Assembly: GCA_902493615.1 (NCBI GenBank)
Contig: CABUQK010000090.1
Location: forward strand, 1-8,449
Length of the DNA stretch: 8,449 nucleotides
DNA from: an uncultured Collinsella sp.
Lineage (GTDB): Bacteria; Actinomycetota; Coriobacteriia; Coriobacteriales; Coriobacteriaceae
Reading direction: 5' to 3'
Below are positions 1-5,520 of this stretch, in pieces. The notes beneath the pieces are model-generated. The model did not search any database and was not told the origin of the DNA. It saw only the letters and a list, made by a program, of their open reading frames with translations. The translations under genes and the position numbers were made by a program. Numbering within the stretch: position 1 is the first letter of the stretch; the number at the start of each line of letters is the position of its first letter.

Positions 1-56
1 GCGGCCGCGGCGGCCCGCGCTGCATGAGCATGCCCTTCTGGCGCGAGGACCTCTAA
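1..56 (+). CDS. arcA: Arginine deiminase, C-terminal end only (ArcA, 5' truncated by window edge)
   Basis: Reading frame 3 (first whole codon at 3) encodes GRGGPRCMSMPFWREDL and stops with TAA at 54-56. This is the characteristic C-terminus of arginine deiminase, in which a glycine-rich stretch leads into the nucleophilic cysteine about 10-12 residues from the end. Here the catalytic Cys is the codon at 21-23, so the active-site nucleophile is intact. The enzyme hydrolyses arginine to citrulline and ammonia in the cytoplasm, the first step of the arginine deiminase pathway. It lies directly upstream of ornithine carbamoyltransferase and an ArcD-type carrier, which supports the identification despite the very short visible piece. 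The rest of the gene is outside the window, so nothing can be said about its start or promoter. Confidence 0.85.
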   Translation, partial: GRGGPRCMSMPFWREDL

Positions 57-68
57 GTCTTTCCGTTT

Positions 69-97
69 CCGGTGCGGTCCCCCTACAACCGCACCGG
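69..97 (+). promoter_or_regulatory. Hairpin in the arcA-arcB spacer
   Basis: A perfect 10-bp inverted repeat, CCGGTGCGGT at 69-78 and ACCGCACCGG at 88-97, encloses a 9-nt loop. It begins 13 nt after the arcA stop. No T-run follows (next bases CTTCGCC), so it is a poor intrinsic terminator. It is more likely a partial attenuator, or an mRNA stability or processing hairpin that lets arcA and arcB levels differ. A smaller dyad, CCCGT/ACGGG at 103-115, follows it. The pairing is seen directly; the function is inferred. Confidence 0.45.
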
Positions 98-161
98 CTT
101 CGCCCGTTAAACGGGTAACACTGATACTTACGTAATTCATTTCTTCGAAAGGAATCGAACC

Positions 162-1157
162 ATGGGTGTTAACCTCTCCGGCCGTAGCTTCCTCAAGCTT
201 CTCGACCTCACCACCGAGGAGATCGAGTACCTGCTCAAGCTCTCCAAGAACTTCAAGGATATGAAGCGCGCTGGCGTTCCGCATCGCTATCTCGAGGGCA
301 AGAACATCGTTCTGCTCTTCCAGAAGACCTCCACTCGTACCCGCTGCGCCTTCGAGGTCGGCGGCATGGACCTGGGCATGGGCGTGACCTATCTCGATCC
401 CGGTTCGTCGCAGATGGGCAAGAAGGAGTCCATCGAGGACACCGCCCGCGTTCTCGGCCGCATGTATGACGGCATCGAGTTCCGTGGCTTTGCCCAGGAC
501 GACGTCGAGGAGCTCGCTGCTAAGTCCGGCGTGCCCGTGTGGAACGGCCTGACCACTGAGTGGCATCCCACCCAGATGCTCGCCGATATCCTGACCGTCC
601 AGGAGAACTTCAACTACGACATCAAGGGCAAGACCCTCGTCTTCATGGGCGACTGCAAGAACAACGTCGCTCGCTCCCTCATGGTCGTCTGCTCCAAGCT
701 CGGCATGAACTTCGTGGCCTGCGGCCCCGAGGAGTGCATGCCCGCCGACGACGTCATCGAGGCCTGCAAGCCCATCGCCGAGGCCAACGGCTGCACCATC
801 AAGCTGACCACCGACGTCAAGGACGGCGTCACCGGTGCCGACGTTATCTACACCGACGTGTGGGTCTCCATGGGCGAGCCCGACGAGGTCTGGGCCGAGC
901 GCATCGCTCAGCTCACCCCGTATCGTGTCACCTCCGAGGTCATGGCTATGGCCAACCCGGGTGCCATCTTCCTGCACTGCCTGCCCAGCTTCCACGACAC
1001 CAACACCACCATTGGCGCCGAGAAGTGCGAGCAGTTCGGCATCACCGAGCAGGAGGTCACCGACGAGGTCTTCGAGAGCCCCGCTTCCAAGGTCTTCGAC
1101 GAGGCCGAGAACCGCATGCACACCATCAAGGCTGTCATGTACGCCACGCTCAAGTAA
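162..1157 (+). CDS. arcB: Ornithine carbamoyltransferase, catabolic type (ArcB; ArgF/OTC family)
   Basis: A 331-aa cytoplasmic enzyme that interconverts ornithine plus carbamoyl phosphate with citrulline plus phosphate. The full set of OTC signatures is present: the carbamoyl-phosphate loop STRTR at residues 57-61, HPTQ at 135-138, the ornithine-binding D232 and SMG at 236-238, and HCLP with the reactive cysteine at 272-275. Length is normal for the family. The ATG at 162 has an AAAGGA ribosome site at 148-153. It sits between arcA and an ArcD carrier, so the catabolic direction (citrulline phosphorolysis in the arginine deiminase pathway) is more likely than arginine biosynthesis. Automatic pipelines may call it argF, and the sequence alone cannot separate the two roles. 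Codons are strongly C/G-ending with preferred AAG, GAG, ATC and TTC, as in highly expressed genes. Confidence 0.95.
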   Translation: MGVNLSGRSFLKLLDLTTEEIEYLLKLSKNFKDMKRAGVPHRYLEGKNIVLLFQKTSTRTRCAFEVGGMDLGMGVTYLDPGSSQMGKKESIEDTARVLGRMYDGIEFRGFAQDDVEELAAKSGVPVWNGLTTEWHPTQMLADILTVQENFNYDIKGKTLVFMGDCKNNVARSLMVVCSKLGMNFVACGPEECMPADDVIEACKPIAEANGCTIKLTTDVKDGVTGADVIYTDVWVSMGEPDEVWAERIAQLTPYRVTSEVMAMANPGAIFLHCLPSFHDTNTTIGAEKCEQFGITEQEVTDEVFESPASKVFDEAENRMHTIKAVMYATLK

Positions 1158-1172
1158 GAGCATCTAGCATCT

Positions 1173-1209
1173 CGCTCGGGGTGTATTGCTGCACACCCCG
1201 AGCGGTTTT
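1173..1209 (+). terminator. Rho-independent terminator after arcB
   Basis: A perfect 12-bp stem (CGCTCGGGGTGT at 1173-1184 with ACACCCCGAGCG at 1193-1204) has an 8-nt loop and is followed by GTTTTAT. It starts 16 nt after the arcB stop. The T-run is short, so read-through into arcD is likely; it may set a lower arcD level rather than fully end the transcript. Confidence 0.8.
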
Positions 1210-1220
1210 ATCTGGTAATA

Positions 1221-1271
1221 ATCTCGCATCAAGCGGCAGGCACGGCACGGAAGAGCCGCTTCTGGCGAGAT
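1221..1271 (+). promoter_or_regulatory. Two-segment stem-loop in the arcD leader
   Basis: ATCTCGC (1221-1227) pairs with GCGAGAT (1265-1271). After a 3x3 internal loop, AAGCGGC (1231-1237) pairs with GCCGCTT (1255-1261), leaving a 17-nt apical loop. The fold lies between the arcB terminator and the arcD ribosome binding site. It could protect the 5' end of a processed arcD message or act as a leader element. No ligand-binding RNA class is recognised. Pairing is seen; role is inferred. Confidence 0.4.
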
Positions 1272-1287
1272 CAGTAAATGATTTATG

Positions 1288-1295
1288 AAGGGGGG
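1288..1295 (+). promoter_or_regulatory. Ribosome binding site deciding the arcD start
   Basis: AAGGGGGG lies 9 nt before the ATG at 1305. The upstream in-frame ATGs at 1278 and 1296 either precede or overlap this site, so 1305 is the best-supported start. Confidence 0.65.
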
Positions 1296-1304
1296 ATGAG
1301 AACT

Positions 1305-2783
1305 ATGACTGAGACCGCTAAGAAAAAGCGCGGTATGCCTTCATCGTTCACCATTCTTCTTGCTCTGCTGGCAATTGTCGCAGTGATTACCGTTATCGTC
1401 TCCGGCACGTCCGGCGGCGCGGTTACTGCCGCCCGTCTGAGCGATTTCTGCACCGCCCCGATTAAGGGCTTCGCTGACGCTCTGCCCGTCTGCCTCTTCG
1501 TTATGATTCTGGGCGGCTTCCTCGGTATGATGACCGAGACCGGCGCCCTGGACAACGGCATCGCCGTTCTGGTGCAGAAGCTTAAGGGCAACGAGATTAT
1601 GCTCATTCCCGTGCTGATGCTCATCTTCTCCCTCGGTGGTACCACCTATGGTATGTGCGAGGAGACCGTTCCCTTCTACGCCCTGCTCGCCGCTACCATG
1701 ATGGCCGCTGGCTTCGACCCCATGGTCGGTGCTGCTACCGTCCTGCTCGGCGCTGGCTGCGGCTGCCTGGGCTCCACGGTTAACCCGTTCGCCGTCGGCG
1801 CTGCCGTCGACGCTCTGACCGGCGTTGGCATTGAGGTCAACCAGTCCATCATCATCGGCCTCGGTGCCGTCCTGTGGATTGTCACTACCGCTATGTCCAT
1901 CTTCTTCGTGATGAGCTACGCCAAGAAGGTCAAGGCTGACAAGGGTTCCACCATCCTGTCGATGCAGGAGCTCAAGGACGCCGAAGAGGCTCACGGCAAG
2001 GCTGCTTCCGAGGTCCACAAGGAGGTCAAGCTCACCGGTCGTCAGAAGGGTGTTCTGATTGCCTTCGCCTTCACCTTCGTCGTCATGATCGTCGGCTTCA
2101 TTCCGCTGGCCGACCTCAACGAGGGCGTCGCTAACTTCTTCGACGCTGGCGCTGTCTACGACGCCGACGGTAACGCCGTCGTCCAGGGCTGGTCTGCCCT
2201 GATCACCGGCCTGCCCATTGGCCAGTGGTACTTCGACGAGGCTTCCACCTGGTTCTTCCTCATGGCCGTCCTGATCGGTATCATCGGTGGCCTGTCCGAG
2301 AAGCAGATCGTTAACACCTTTATCACCGGCGCTGCCGACATGATGTCCGTTGTTCTCGTCATCGCCCTCGCCCGTGGTATCTCCGTCCTCATGGCTAACA
2401 CCGGCCTCGACGTCTTCGTCCTCGACGCTGCCGCCAATGCTCTGGCTGGCCTGTCCGGCGTGATCTTCGCTCCCATGAGCTTCCTGGTCTACTTCGGCCT
2501 GTCCTTCCTGATCCCCTCGACCTCTGGTATGGCTACCGTCTCCATGCCCATCATGGGACCGCTGGCTGTTAAGCTCGGCTTCTCGCCCGAGGTCATGGTC
2601 ATGATCTTCTCCGCCGCCATCGGTGTCGTGAACCTGTTCACCCCGACCTCCGGCGCCATCATGGGCGGTCTCGCCCTGGCCAAGATCGAGTGGACGACCT
2701 GGCTCAAGTTTGCCCTTAAGCTCATTGTCGCTCTCTCCGTCGTCTGCGCCGTCATCCTGACCGTCGCCTGCGTGCTGATCTAA
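1305..2783 (+). CDS. arcD: YfcC/DcuC-family permease, probable arginine/ornithine exchanger (ArcD)
   Basis: A 492-aa polytopic inner-membrane protein. A basic N-terminus (KKKR) precedes the first hydrophobic helix, and about 11-12 hydrophobic segments follow, with a charged cytoplasmic loop in the middle rich in Lys and Glu. Two family signatures are visible: IPSTSG at residues 403-408 and NLFTPTSG at 443-450, the paired Ser/Thr-Pro re-entrant motifs of the DcuC/YfcC group in the ion-transporter superfamily. YfcC-type carriers serve as ArcD in several arginine deiminase clusters (for example in streptococci), and this gene follows arcA and arcB. I therefore infer that it swaps external arginine for internal ornithine. 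A C4-dicarboxylate, other amino acid or peptide substrate cannot be excluded from sequence. Length is normal and codon bias is as strong as in arcB. Confidence 0.8.
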   Translation: MTETAKKKRGMPSSFTILLALLAIVAVITVIVSGTSGGAVTAARLSDFCTAPIKGFADALPVCLFVMILGGFLGMMTETGALDNGIAVLVQKLKGNEIMLIPVLMLIFSLGGTTYGMCEETVPFYALLAATMMAAGFDPMVGAATVLLGAGCGCLGSTVNPFAVGAAVDALTGVGIEVNQSIIIGLGAVLWIVTTAMSIFFVMSYAKKVKADKGSTILSMQELKDAEEAHGKAASEVHKEVKLTGRQKGVLIAFAFTFVVMIVGFIPLADLNEGVANFFDAGAVYDADGNAVVQGWSALITGLPIGQWYFDEASTWFFLMAVLIGIIGGLSEKQIVNTFITGAADMMSVVLVIALARGISVLMANTGLDVFVLDAAANALAGLSGVIFAPMSFLVYFGLSFLIPSTSGMATVSMPIMGPLAVKLGFSPEVMVMIFSAAIGVVNLFTPTSGAIMGGLALAKIEWTTWLKFALKLIVALSVVCAVILTVACVLI

Positions 2784-2848
2784 GTACCCAACGGGTACCC
2801 CACGGAAACCTTGACGATCCTGTAAAGGATCACCTGGTCATCGTCTGT

Positions 2849-2869
2849 CCGGTGGGGTCAACCCACCGG
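2849..2869. repeat. Perfect 8-bp inverted repeat downstream of arcD
   Basis: CCGGTGGG (2849-2856) and CCCACCGG (2862-2869) enclose a 5-nt loop, with no T-run after it. Two smaller dyads precede it: GTACCC/GGGTAC at 2784-2798, immediately after the arcD stop, and GATCC/GGATC at 2815-2831. Together they make the arcD 3' region highly structured ahead of the main terminator. Confidence 0.5.
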
Positions 2870-2885
2870 TAGACTCCTACCTTTA

Positions 2886-2924
2886 GCCCCCTCCCGTTCC
2901 GTGCGCGGGAGGGGGCGCTCTTGT
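2886..2924 (+). terminator. Probable intrinsic terminator of the arc genes
   Basis: A perfect 11-bp GC-rich stem (GCCCCCTCCCG at 2886-2896 with CGGGAGGGGGC at 2906-2916) has a 9-nt loop and is followed by GCTCTTGTGTT, an interrupted T-rich tail. It is the strongest terminator-like hairpin after arcD. The tail is imperfect, so termination may be incomplete. Confidence 0.65.
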
Positions 2925-2952
2925 GTTCCGGCGTTTTACCAAACGCCGGAAC
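2925..2952. repeat. Perfect 12-bp inverted repeat with 4-nt loop
   Basis: GTTCCGGCGTTT (2925-2936) and AAACGCCGGAAC (2941-2952) pair perfectly around the loop TACC. It starts within the tail of the preceding terminator. There is no T-run on either strand outside it, so it is not an ordinary terminator. It could be an interspersed palindromic repeat or a binding site; a search of the whole genome would tell. Confidence 0.6.
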
Positions 2953-2965
2953 CACTCGACGCTGC

Positions 2966-3064
2966 AAGCCCGCCAGAGCGGCAATCTGACGTTCAATCGT
3001 CGGGCATGGCCAAAAAGGCCTATGCCCTCCTCTTTCACGTCACCTTGCTCGCTCTGGCGGGCTT
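2966..3064. repeat. 99-nt multi-stem inverted repeat (candidate structured RNA or dispersed repeat)
   Basis: The outer arms AAGCCCGCCAGAGCG (2966-2980) and CGCTCTGGCGGGCTT (3050-3064) match over 15 bp. Inward, GCAA/TTGC (2981-2984 with 3045-3048, bulged T3049) and TGACGT/ACGTCA (2987-2992 with 3037-3042) continue the stem. A terminal hairpin GGGCATGGCC / GGCC-T-ATGCCC (3002-3011 with 3017-3027, loop AAAAA) caps it. Four stacked helices in 99 nt is far more pairing than ordinary spacer. An 88-residue open frame crosses it but has no ribosome site and looks non-coding. Function unknown. Confidence 0.55.
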
Positions 3065-3195
3065 TCGCTGACTTTTGCTCCACCTGCGGCGCTGCCATTG
3101 TTGGTGCTGAGCGACTTGTTCCCCGCCTCAAATTAGCCATCCTGGGTCCCCGGTGGTTGCGGTGGGCGTGTTTGGTTGGTGCCTGTTGATGGTTT

Positions 3196-3214
3196 GGGTA
3201 TCGGGGAGGGCGGG
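3196..3214 (+). promoter_or_regulatory. G-quadruplex motif upstream of the DUF1846 gene
   Basis: GGGTATCGGGGAGGGCGGG contains four runs of at least three G with loops of 4, 1 and 1 nt. It fits the canonical G3+N1-7 quadruplex rule on the + (non-template) strand. It ends 6 nt before the -10 box and fills the place where a -35 hexamer would be expected. Confidence 0.5.
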
Positions 3215-3220
3215 CTCCGT

Positions 3221-3226
3221 TATAAT
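3221..3226 (+). promoter_or_regulatory. Consensus -10 box for the DUF1846 gene
   Basis: TATAAT matches the housekeeping sigma -10 consensus exactly. It predicts a transcript start near 3233, about 33 nt before the chosen ATG. No -35 hexamer is recognisable at 16-18 bp spacing; the G-rich quadruplex motif sits there instead. No extended -10 TG is present. Confidence 0.55.
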
Positions 3227-3250
3227 CGCCTAGAACATTAAATGGAAACG

Positions 3251-3259
3251 GGACGGGAG
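3251..3259 (+). promoter_or_regulatory. Ribosome binding site deciding the DUF1846 start
   Basis: GGACGGGAG ends 6 nt before the ATG at 3266. The earlier ATG at 3242 would be only about 9 nt from the predicted transcript start and has no ribosome site, so 3266 is preferred. It also matches the usual family N-terminus, in which a GFD motif follows the first few residues. Confidence 0.55.
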
Positions 3260-3265
3260 CCATAC

Positions 3266-4747
3266 ATGCGCCAGGGTTTCGACAACGCGAAATATATCGA
3301 GCTGCAGGCCGCTCATATTAAGGAGCGCATCTCGCAGTTTGGCGGCAAACTCTATTTGGAGTTTGGCGGCAAGCTGTTTGACGACTATCACGCGAGTCGC
3401 GTGCTGCCGGGTTTTGAACCGGACAGCAAGTTCCGCATGCTCAAGAGCATTGCCGATGACGTTGAGGTTATCATCGCGATCAACGCGAACCACATCGAAA
3501 AAAACAAGGCTCGTGGTGACCTCGGTATTACCTATGACGAGGATGTGCTGCGCCTGGTTGACCTGTTCCGCGGCAACGGCTTTGCCGTCGCGGCTGTGGT
3601 CATCACCCAGTACGCCGGCCAGCCTGCTGCCGATGTGTTCCGCAACCGCCTGAACGCGCTCGGTATTCCCGCCAAGCTGCACTATCCCATCGAGGGGTAT
3701 CCGCACGATGTCGATCTGATCGTGTCCGACGATGGCTACGGCAAGAACGAGTTTGTCGAGACCACCCGACCGCTCGTCGTGGTCACTGCCCCCGGTCCTG
3801 GCTCGGGCAAGCTTGCCACCTGCCTGTCTCAGCTCTATCACGAGCACAAGCATGGCACGGCCGCCGGCTATGCCAAGTTTGAGACCTTCCCGGTCTGGAA
3901 TCTTCCTCTGACGCATCCGGTCAATATTGCCTACGAGGCCGCCACGGCGGACCTCGACGATGCCAATATCATCGATTCGTTCCACCTTGAGGCCTACAAC
4001 AAGACCACAGTCAACTACAACCGCGACGTCGAGGCCTTCCCGGTGGTCCGTGCTCTGATGGAAAAGATCCTGGGCAAGAGCCCCTACCAGAGTCCTACGG
4101 ACATGGGCGTCAATATGGTCGGCTTTGCCATCACCGATGACGATGCCTGCCGCGACGCTTCCAAGATGGAGATCGTCCGCCGCTACTTTACCGCGGTCGA
4201 AAATGTGCGCCGTACCGGCGTGGGCGATGAGCAAGTCGACCGTCTCAAGATTATTATGAAGAAAGCCGGCATCGATAAGAACTACTCACCGGCGCGCTCG
4301 GCGGCCCTCACCAGGGAGCAGCTGACGGGTGGTCCCGTGGGGGCCATGGTCATGCCCGATGGCTCCGTGGTGACCGGTAAGACCTCCACGCGCCTGGGCG
4401 CCGCAAGTTCGCTCATTATGAACGCCCTCAAGCACGTCTCGGGCGTCGACCTTGAGCTCGAGGTTATCAGCGATGAGGCGATCGAGCCCATCAGCAAGCT
4501 CAAGACGCATTTCCTGGGCAGCAAAAACCCGCGCCTCCACACCGACGAGACGCTTATGGCGCTGTCGATCACCTCGGCCACGAGTGAGACGGCCGCTCGC
4601 GTCCTTTCGGGCCTGGAGCAGCTGCGCGGTTGCGATGCCTTTTTTAGCGTGATTATCTCGCCGACGGACGAGACGGTACTGCGCAAACTGGGTATCAACG
4701 TGTGCTGCGAGCCCAAGTTTGAGCGCCGCGGTTTCTTCCATCGCTAA
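3266..4747 (+). CDS. DUF1846 / UPF0371 family protein, function unassigned
   Basis: A 493-aa soluble protein with no signal peptide or membrane helix, full length for the family. Conserved family stretches are easy to see: YLEFGGKL at residues 30-37, the glycine-rich loop APGPGSGK at 175-182 in a hydrophobic beta-strand context, NYNRD at 250-254, and SPTDMGVN at 276-283. The loop resembles a Walker A motif, except that Leu follows the Lys where Ser or Thr is expected, so nucleotide binding is a guess. Structures from this family have come from structural genomics, but I know of no established reaction. It appears to be a single-gene unit: its own -10 box upstream, a terminator directly downstream, and no functional link to the flanking arc genes or regulator. 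Codon bias is milder than in arcB and arcD. Confidence 0.9.
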   Translation: MRQGFDNAKYIELQAAHIKERISQFGGKLYLEFGGKLFDDYHASRVLPGFEPDSKFRMLKSIADDVEVIIAINANHIEKNKARGDLGITYDEDVLRLVDLFRGNGFAVAAVVITQYAGQPAADVFRNRLNALGIPAKLHYPIEGYPHDVDLIVSDDGYGKNEFVETTRPLVVVTAPGPGSGKLATCLSQLYHEHKHGTAAGYAKFETFPVWNLPLTHPVNIAYEAATADLDDANIIDSFHLEAYNKTTVNYNRDVEAFPVVRALMEKILGKSPYQSPTDMGVNMVGFAITDDDACRDASKMEIVRRYFTAVENVRRTGVGDEQVDRLKIIMKKAGIDKNYSPARSAALTREQLTGGPVGAMVMPDGSVVTGKTSTRLGAASSLIMNALKHVSGVDLELEVISDEAIEPISKLKTHFLGSKNPRLHTDETLMALSITSATSETAARVLSGLEQLRGCDAFFSVIISPTDETVLRKLGINVCCEPKFERRGFFHR

Positions 4748-4781
4748 GTTTGAAGCACCGCGGTAATTGCATTGCATTTTG

Positions 4782-4814
4782 GCCGTATCGGGTTAGCGCC
4801 CGGTACGGCTTTTT
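4782..4814 (+). terminator. Rho-independent terminator after the DUF1846 gene
   Basis: An 11-bp stem with one G-T pair (GCCGTATCGGG at 4782-4792 with CCCGGTACGGC at 4799-4809) has a 6-nt loop and is followed by TTTTT at 4810-4814. This is a textbook intrinsic terminator 34 nt after the stop codon. Confidence 0.9.
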
Positions 4815-4880
4815 GATCAATAAAGCGCCTATTTCGGCGAAAAATAGCTGTTTACCTGCCTAGAAACAATTTGAGCGGTA

Positions 4881-4886
4881 TACAAT
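4881..4886 (+). promoter_or_regulatory. Possible -10 box for the winged-helix regulator
   Basis: TACAAT in the AT-rich stretch after the terminator is a plausible -10 element, 118 nt before the chosen start. No convincing -35 is found at the right distance; TTGAGC at 4871-4876 is too close. A transcript from here would have a leader of about 110 nt with no recognised riboswitch. Confidence 0.3.
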
Positions 4887-4992
4887 AACCATAACTGTTT
4901 CATCCTTAGCGGGATGCCGCATGATGGATATTACCTGCCATCGTGAGGTGTGTCGGTCGCGCACGGCGCGTTAGATGCTCGTGCTCGGTTTG

Positions 4993-4998
4993 AGGAGG
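4993..4998 (+). promoter_or_regulatory. Ribosome binding site deciding the regulator start
   Basis: AGGAGG, a perfect Shine-Dalgarno core, lies 5 nt before the ATG at 5004. This favours 5004 over the in-frame GTG at 4950, which has no properly spaced ribosome site. Confidence 0.8.
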
Positions 4999-5003
4999 CT
5001 GCT

Positions 5004-5342
5004 ATGGCGGGCAAGGGTCGTGCGAGCGTCAACGATATGAAGCGTGTCGAGGTGCTGGTGTTGATGGAGATCGACCGGCAAACCGAAGACAATGGCGGGC
5101 CGTATGGTTTCTCGCGCAAAACGCTTGCCGAGCGCGTGGGGGTTTCGCCGTATCGTGCCCGCGCCGCAATCGATCGCTTGGATTCCGAAGGCATGATTGA
5201 TGTCGTCTCGCGTTATAGCGACGACGGCGGTCAGCTTGCAAATGGCATTTGCCTCACCGAACATGGCAAGTGGTATCTTGAGGGCGTCCGTACCGGCATG
5301 CTCGTTCAAGAAATGCTCGAGGACGAGGTTGCTGATCGATAG
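5004..5342 (+). CDS. Small winged helix-turn-helix DNA-binding protein
   Basis: A 112-aa protein, basic at the N-terminus and acidic at the C-terminus. A helix at residues 11-25 is followed by a helix-turn-helix: SRKTLAERVG at 37-46, the turn VS, and a recognition helix PYRARAAIDRLDSEG at 49-63 containing three Arg. A beta-wing and a final helix (TEHGKWYLEGV, 85-95) follow. This arrangement is typical of MarR/GntR-like winged-helix regulators without a ligand domain, but I cannot place it in a named family. The C-terminal helix (EMLEDEV) may serve dimerisation. It forms a single-gene unit between two intrinsic terminators, so its target is not given by operon membership. Self-regulation or control of the adjacent pyrG is only a possibility. 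Confidence 0.75.
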   Translation: MAGKGRASVNDMKRVEVLVLMEIDRQTEDNGGPYGFSRKTLAERVGVSPYRARAAIDRLDSEGMIDVVSRYSDDGGQLANGICLTEHGKWYLEGVRTGMLVQEMLEDEVADR

Positions 5343-5366
5343 CAGCATGTAACCCTTGCCATAGCG

Positions 5367-5399
5367 ACGCCGCCCGGGAAACCGGGCGGCGTTTTGTTT
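5367..5399 (+). terminator. Rho-independent terminator after the regulator
   Basis: A perfect 11-bp stem (ACGCCGCCCGG at 5367-5377 with CCGGGCGGCGT at 5382-5392) is closed by a GAAA (GNRA) tetraloop and followed by TTTGTTT. It is a very stable intrinsic terminator that insulates pyrG from upstream transcription. Confidence 0.92.
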
Positions 5400-5433
5400 C
5401 AAGATTGAGAAATGCAATCGCACGCGAGAAAAA

Positions 5434-5465
5434 TTGCGAACGGTCCGTGGCGCGAGTATTACAAT
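5434..5465 (+). promoter_or_regulatory. Probable pyrG promoter
   Basis: TTGCGA at 5434-5439 can serve as -35. Two overlapping -10 candidates follow: TATTAC at 5457-5462 (17-bp spacer) and TACAAT at 5460-5465 (20-bp spacer, better hexamer). The predicted start falls between about 5469 and 5474, in the sequence GACCCG. A promoter here is expected because a strong terminator lies just upstream. Confidence 0.5.
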
Positions 5466-5470
5466 GAAGA

Positions 5471-5502
5471 CCCGTAAGATGTGGATAAACAACTTCTACG
5501 GG
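5471..5502 (+). promoter_or_regulatory. Hairpin at the 5' end of the pyrG leader
   Basis: CCCGTA (5471-5476) pairs with TACGGG (5497-5502). With A5477 bulged, two more pairs (GA/TC) extend the stem to 8 bp around a 15-nt loop. The 5' arm coincides with the predicted transcript start, and the 3' arm lies 4 nt before the likely ribosome site CAGGT (5508-5512). The layout recalls the CTP-controlled leaders of enteric pyrC and pyrD. Confidence 0.4.
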
Positions 5503-5520
5503 AAGCGCAGGTAACTCAAT

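Noticed and set aside
116..150. A possible arginine-repressor (ArgR) operator before arcB
   Set aside because: The AT-rich stretch has only a partial resemblance to an ARG box and lies inside an operon, where a repressor site would be unusual.
560..1288. A 242-residue + strand frame overlapping arcB
   Set aside because: Its translation is His/Arg-rich low-complexity sequence produced by the shifted frame of arcB.
2923..3189. An 88-residue open frame (and an opposite-strand one at 2883-3263) in the arcD-DUF1846 gap
   Set aside because: No ribosome site, composition without a fold signature, and both frames run through the inverted repeats. It is better explained as a repeat.
4921..4974. A 17-codon leader frame (starting MMDITCHRE) before the regulator gene
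   Set aside because: No clear ribosome site at proper spacing, no codon run or attenuator downstream, and nothing that would link it to a control mechanism.
4950..5003. An upstream GTG start for the winged-helix regulator
   Set aside because: The perfect AGGAGG 5 nt before the ATG at 5004 is far better placed, and the extra 18 residues show no conserved feature.
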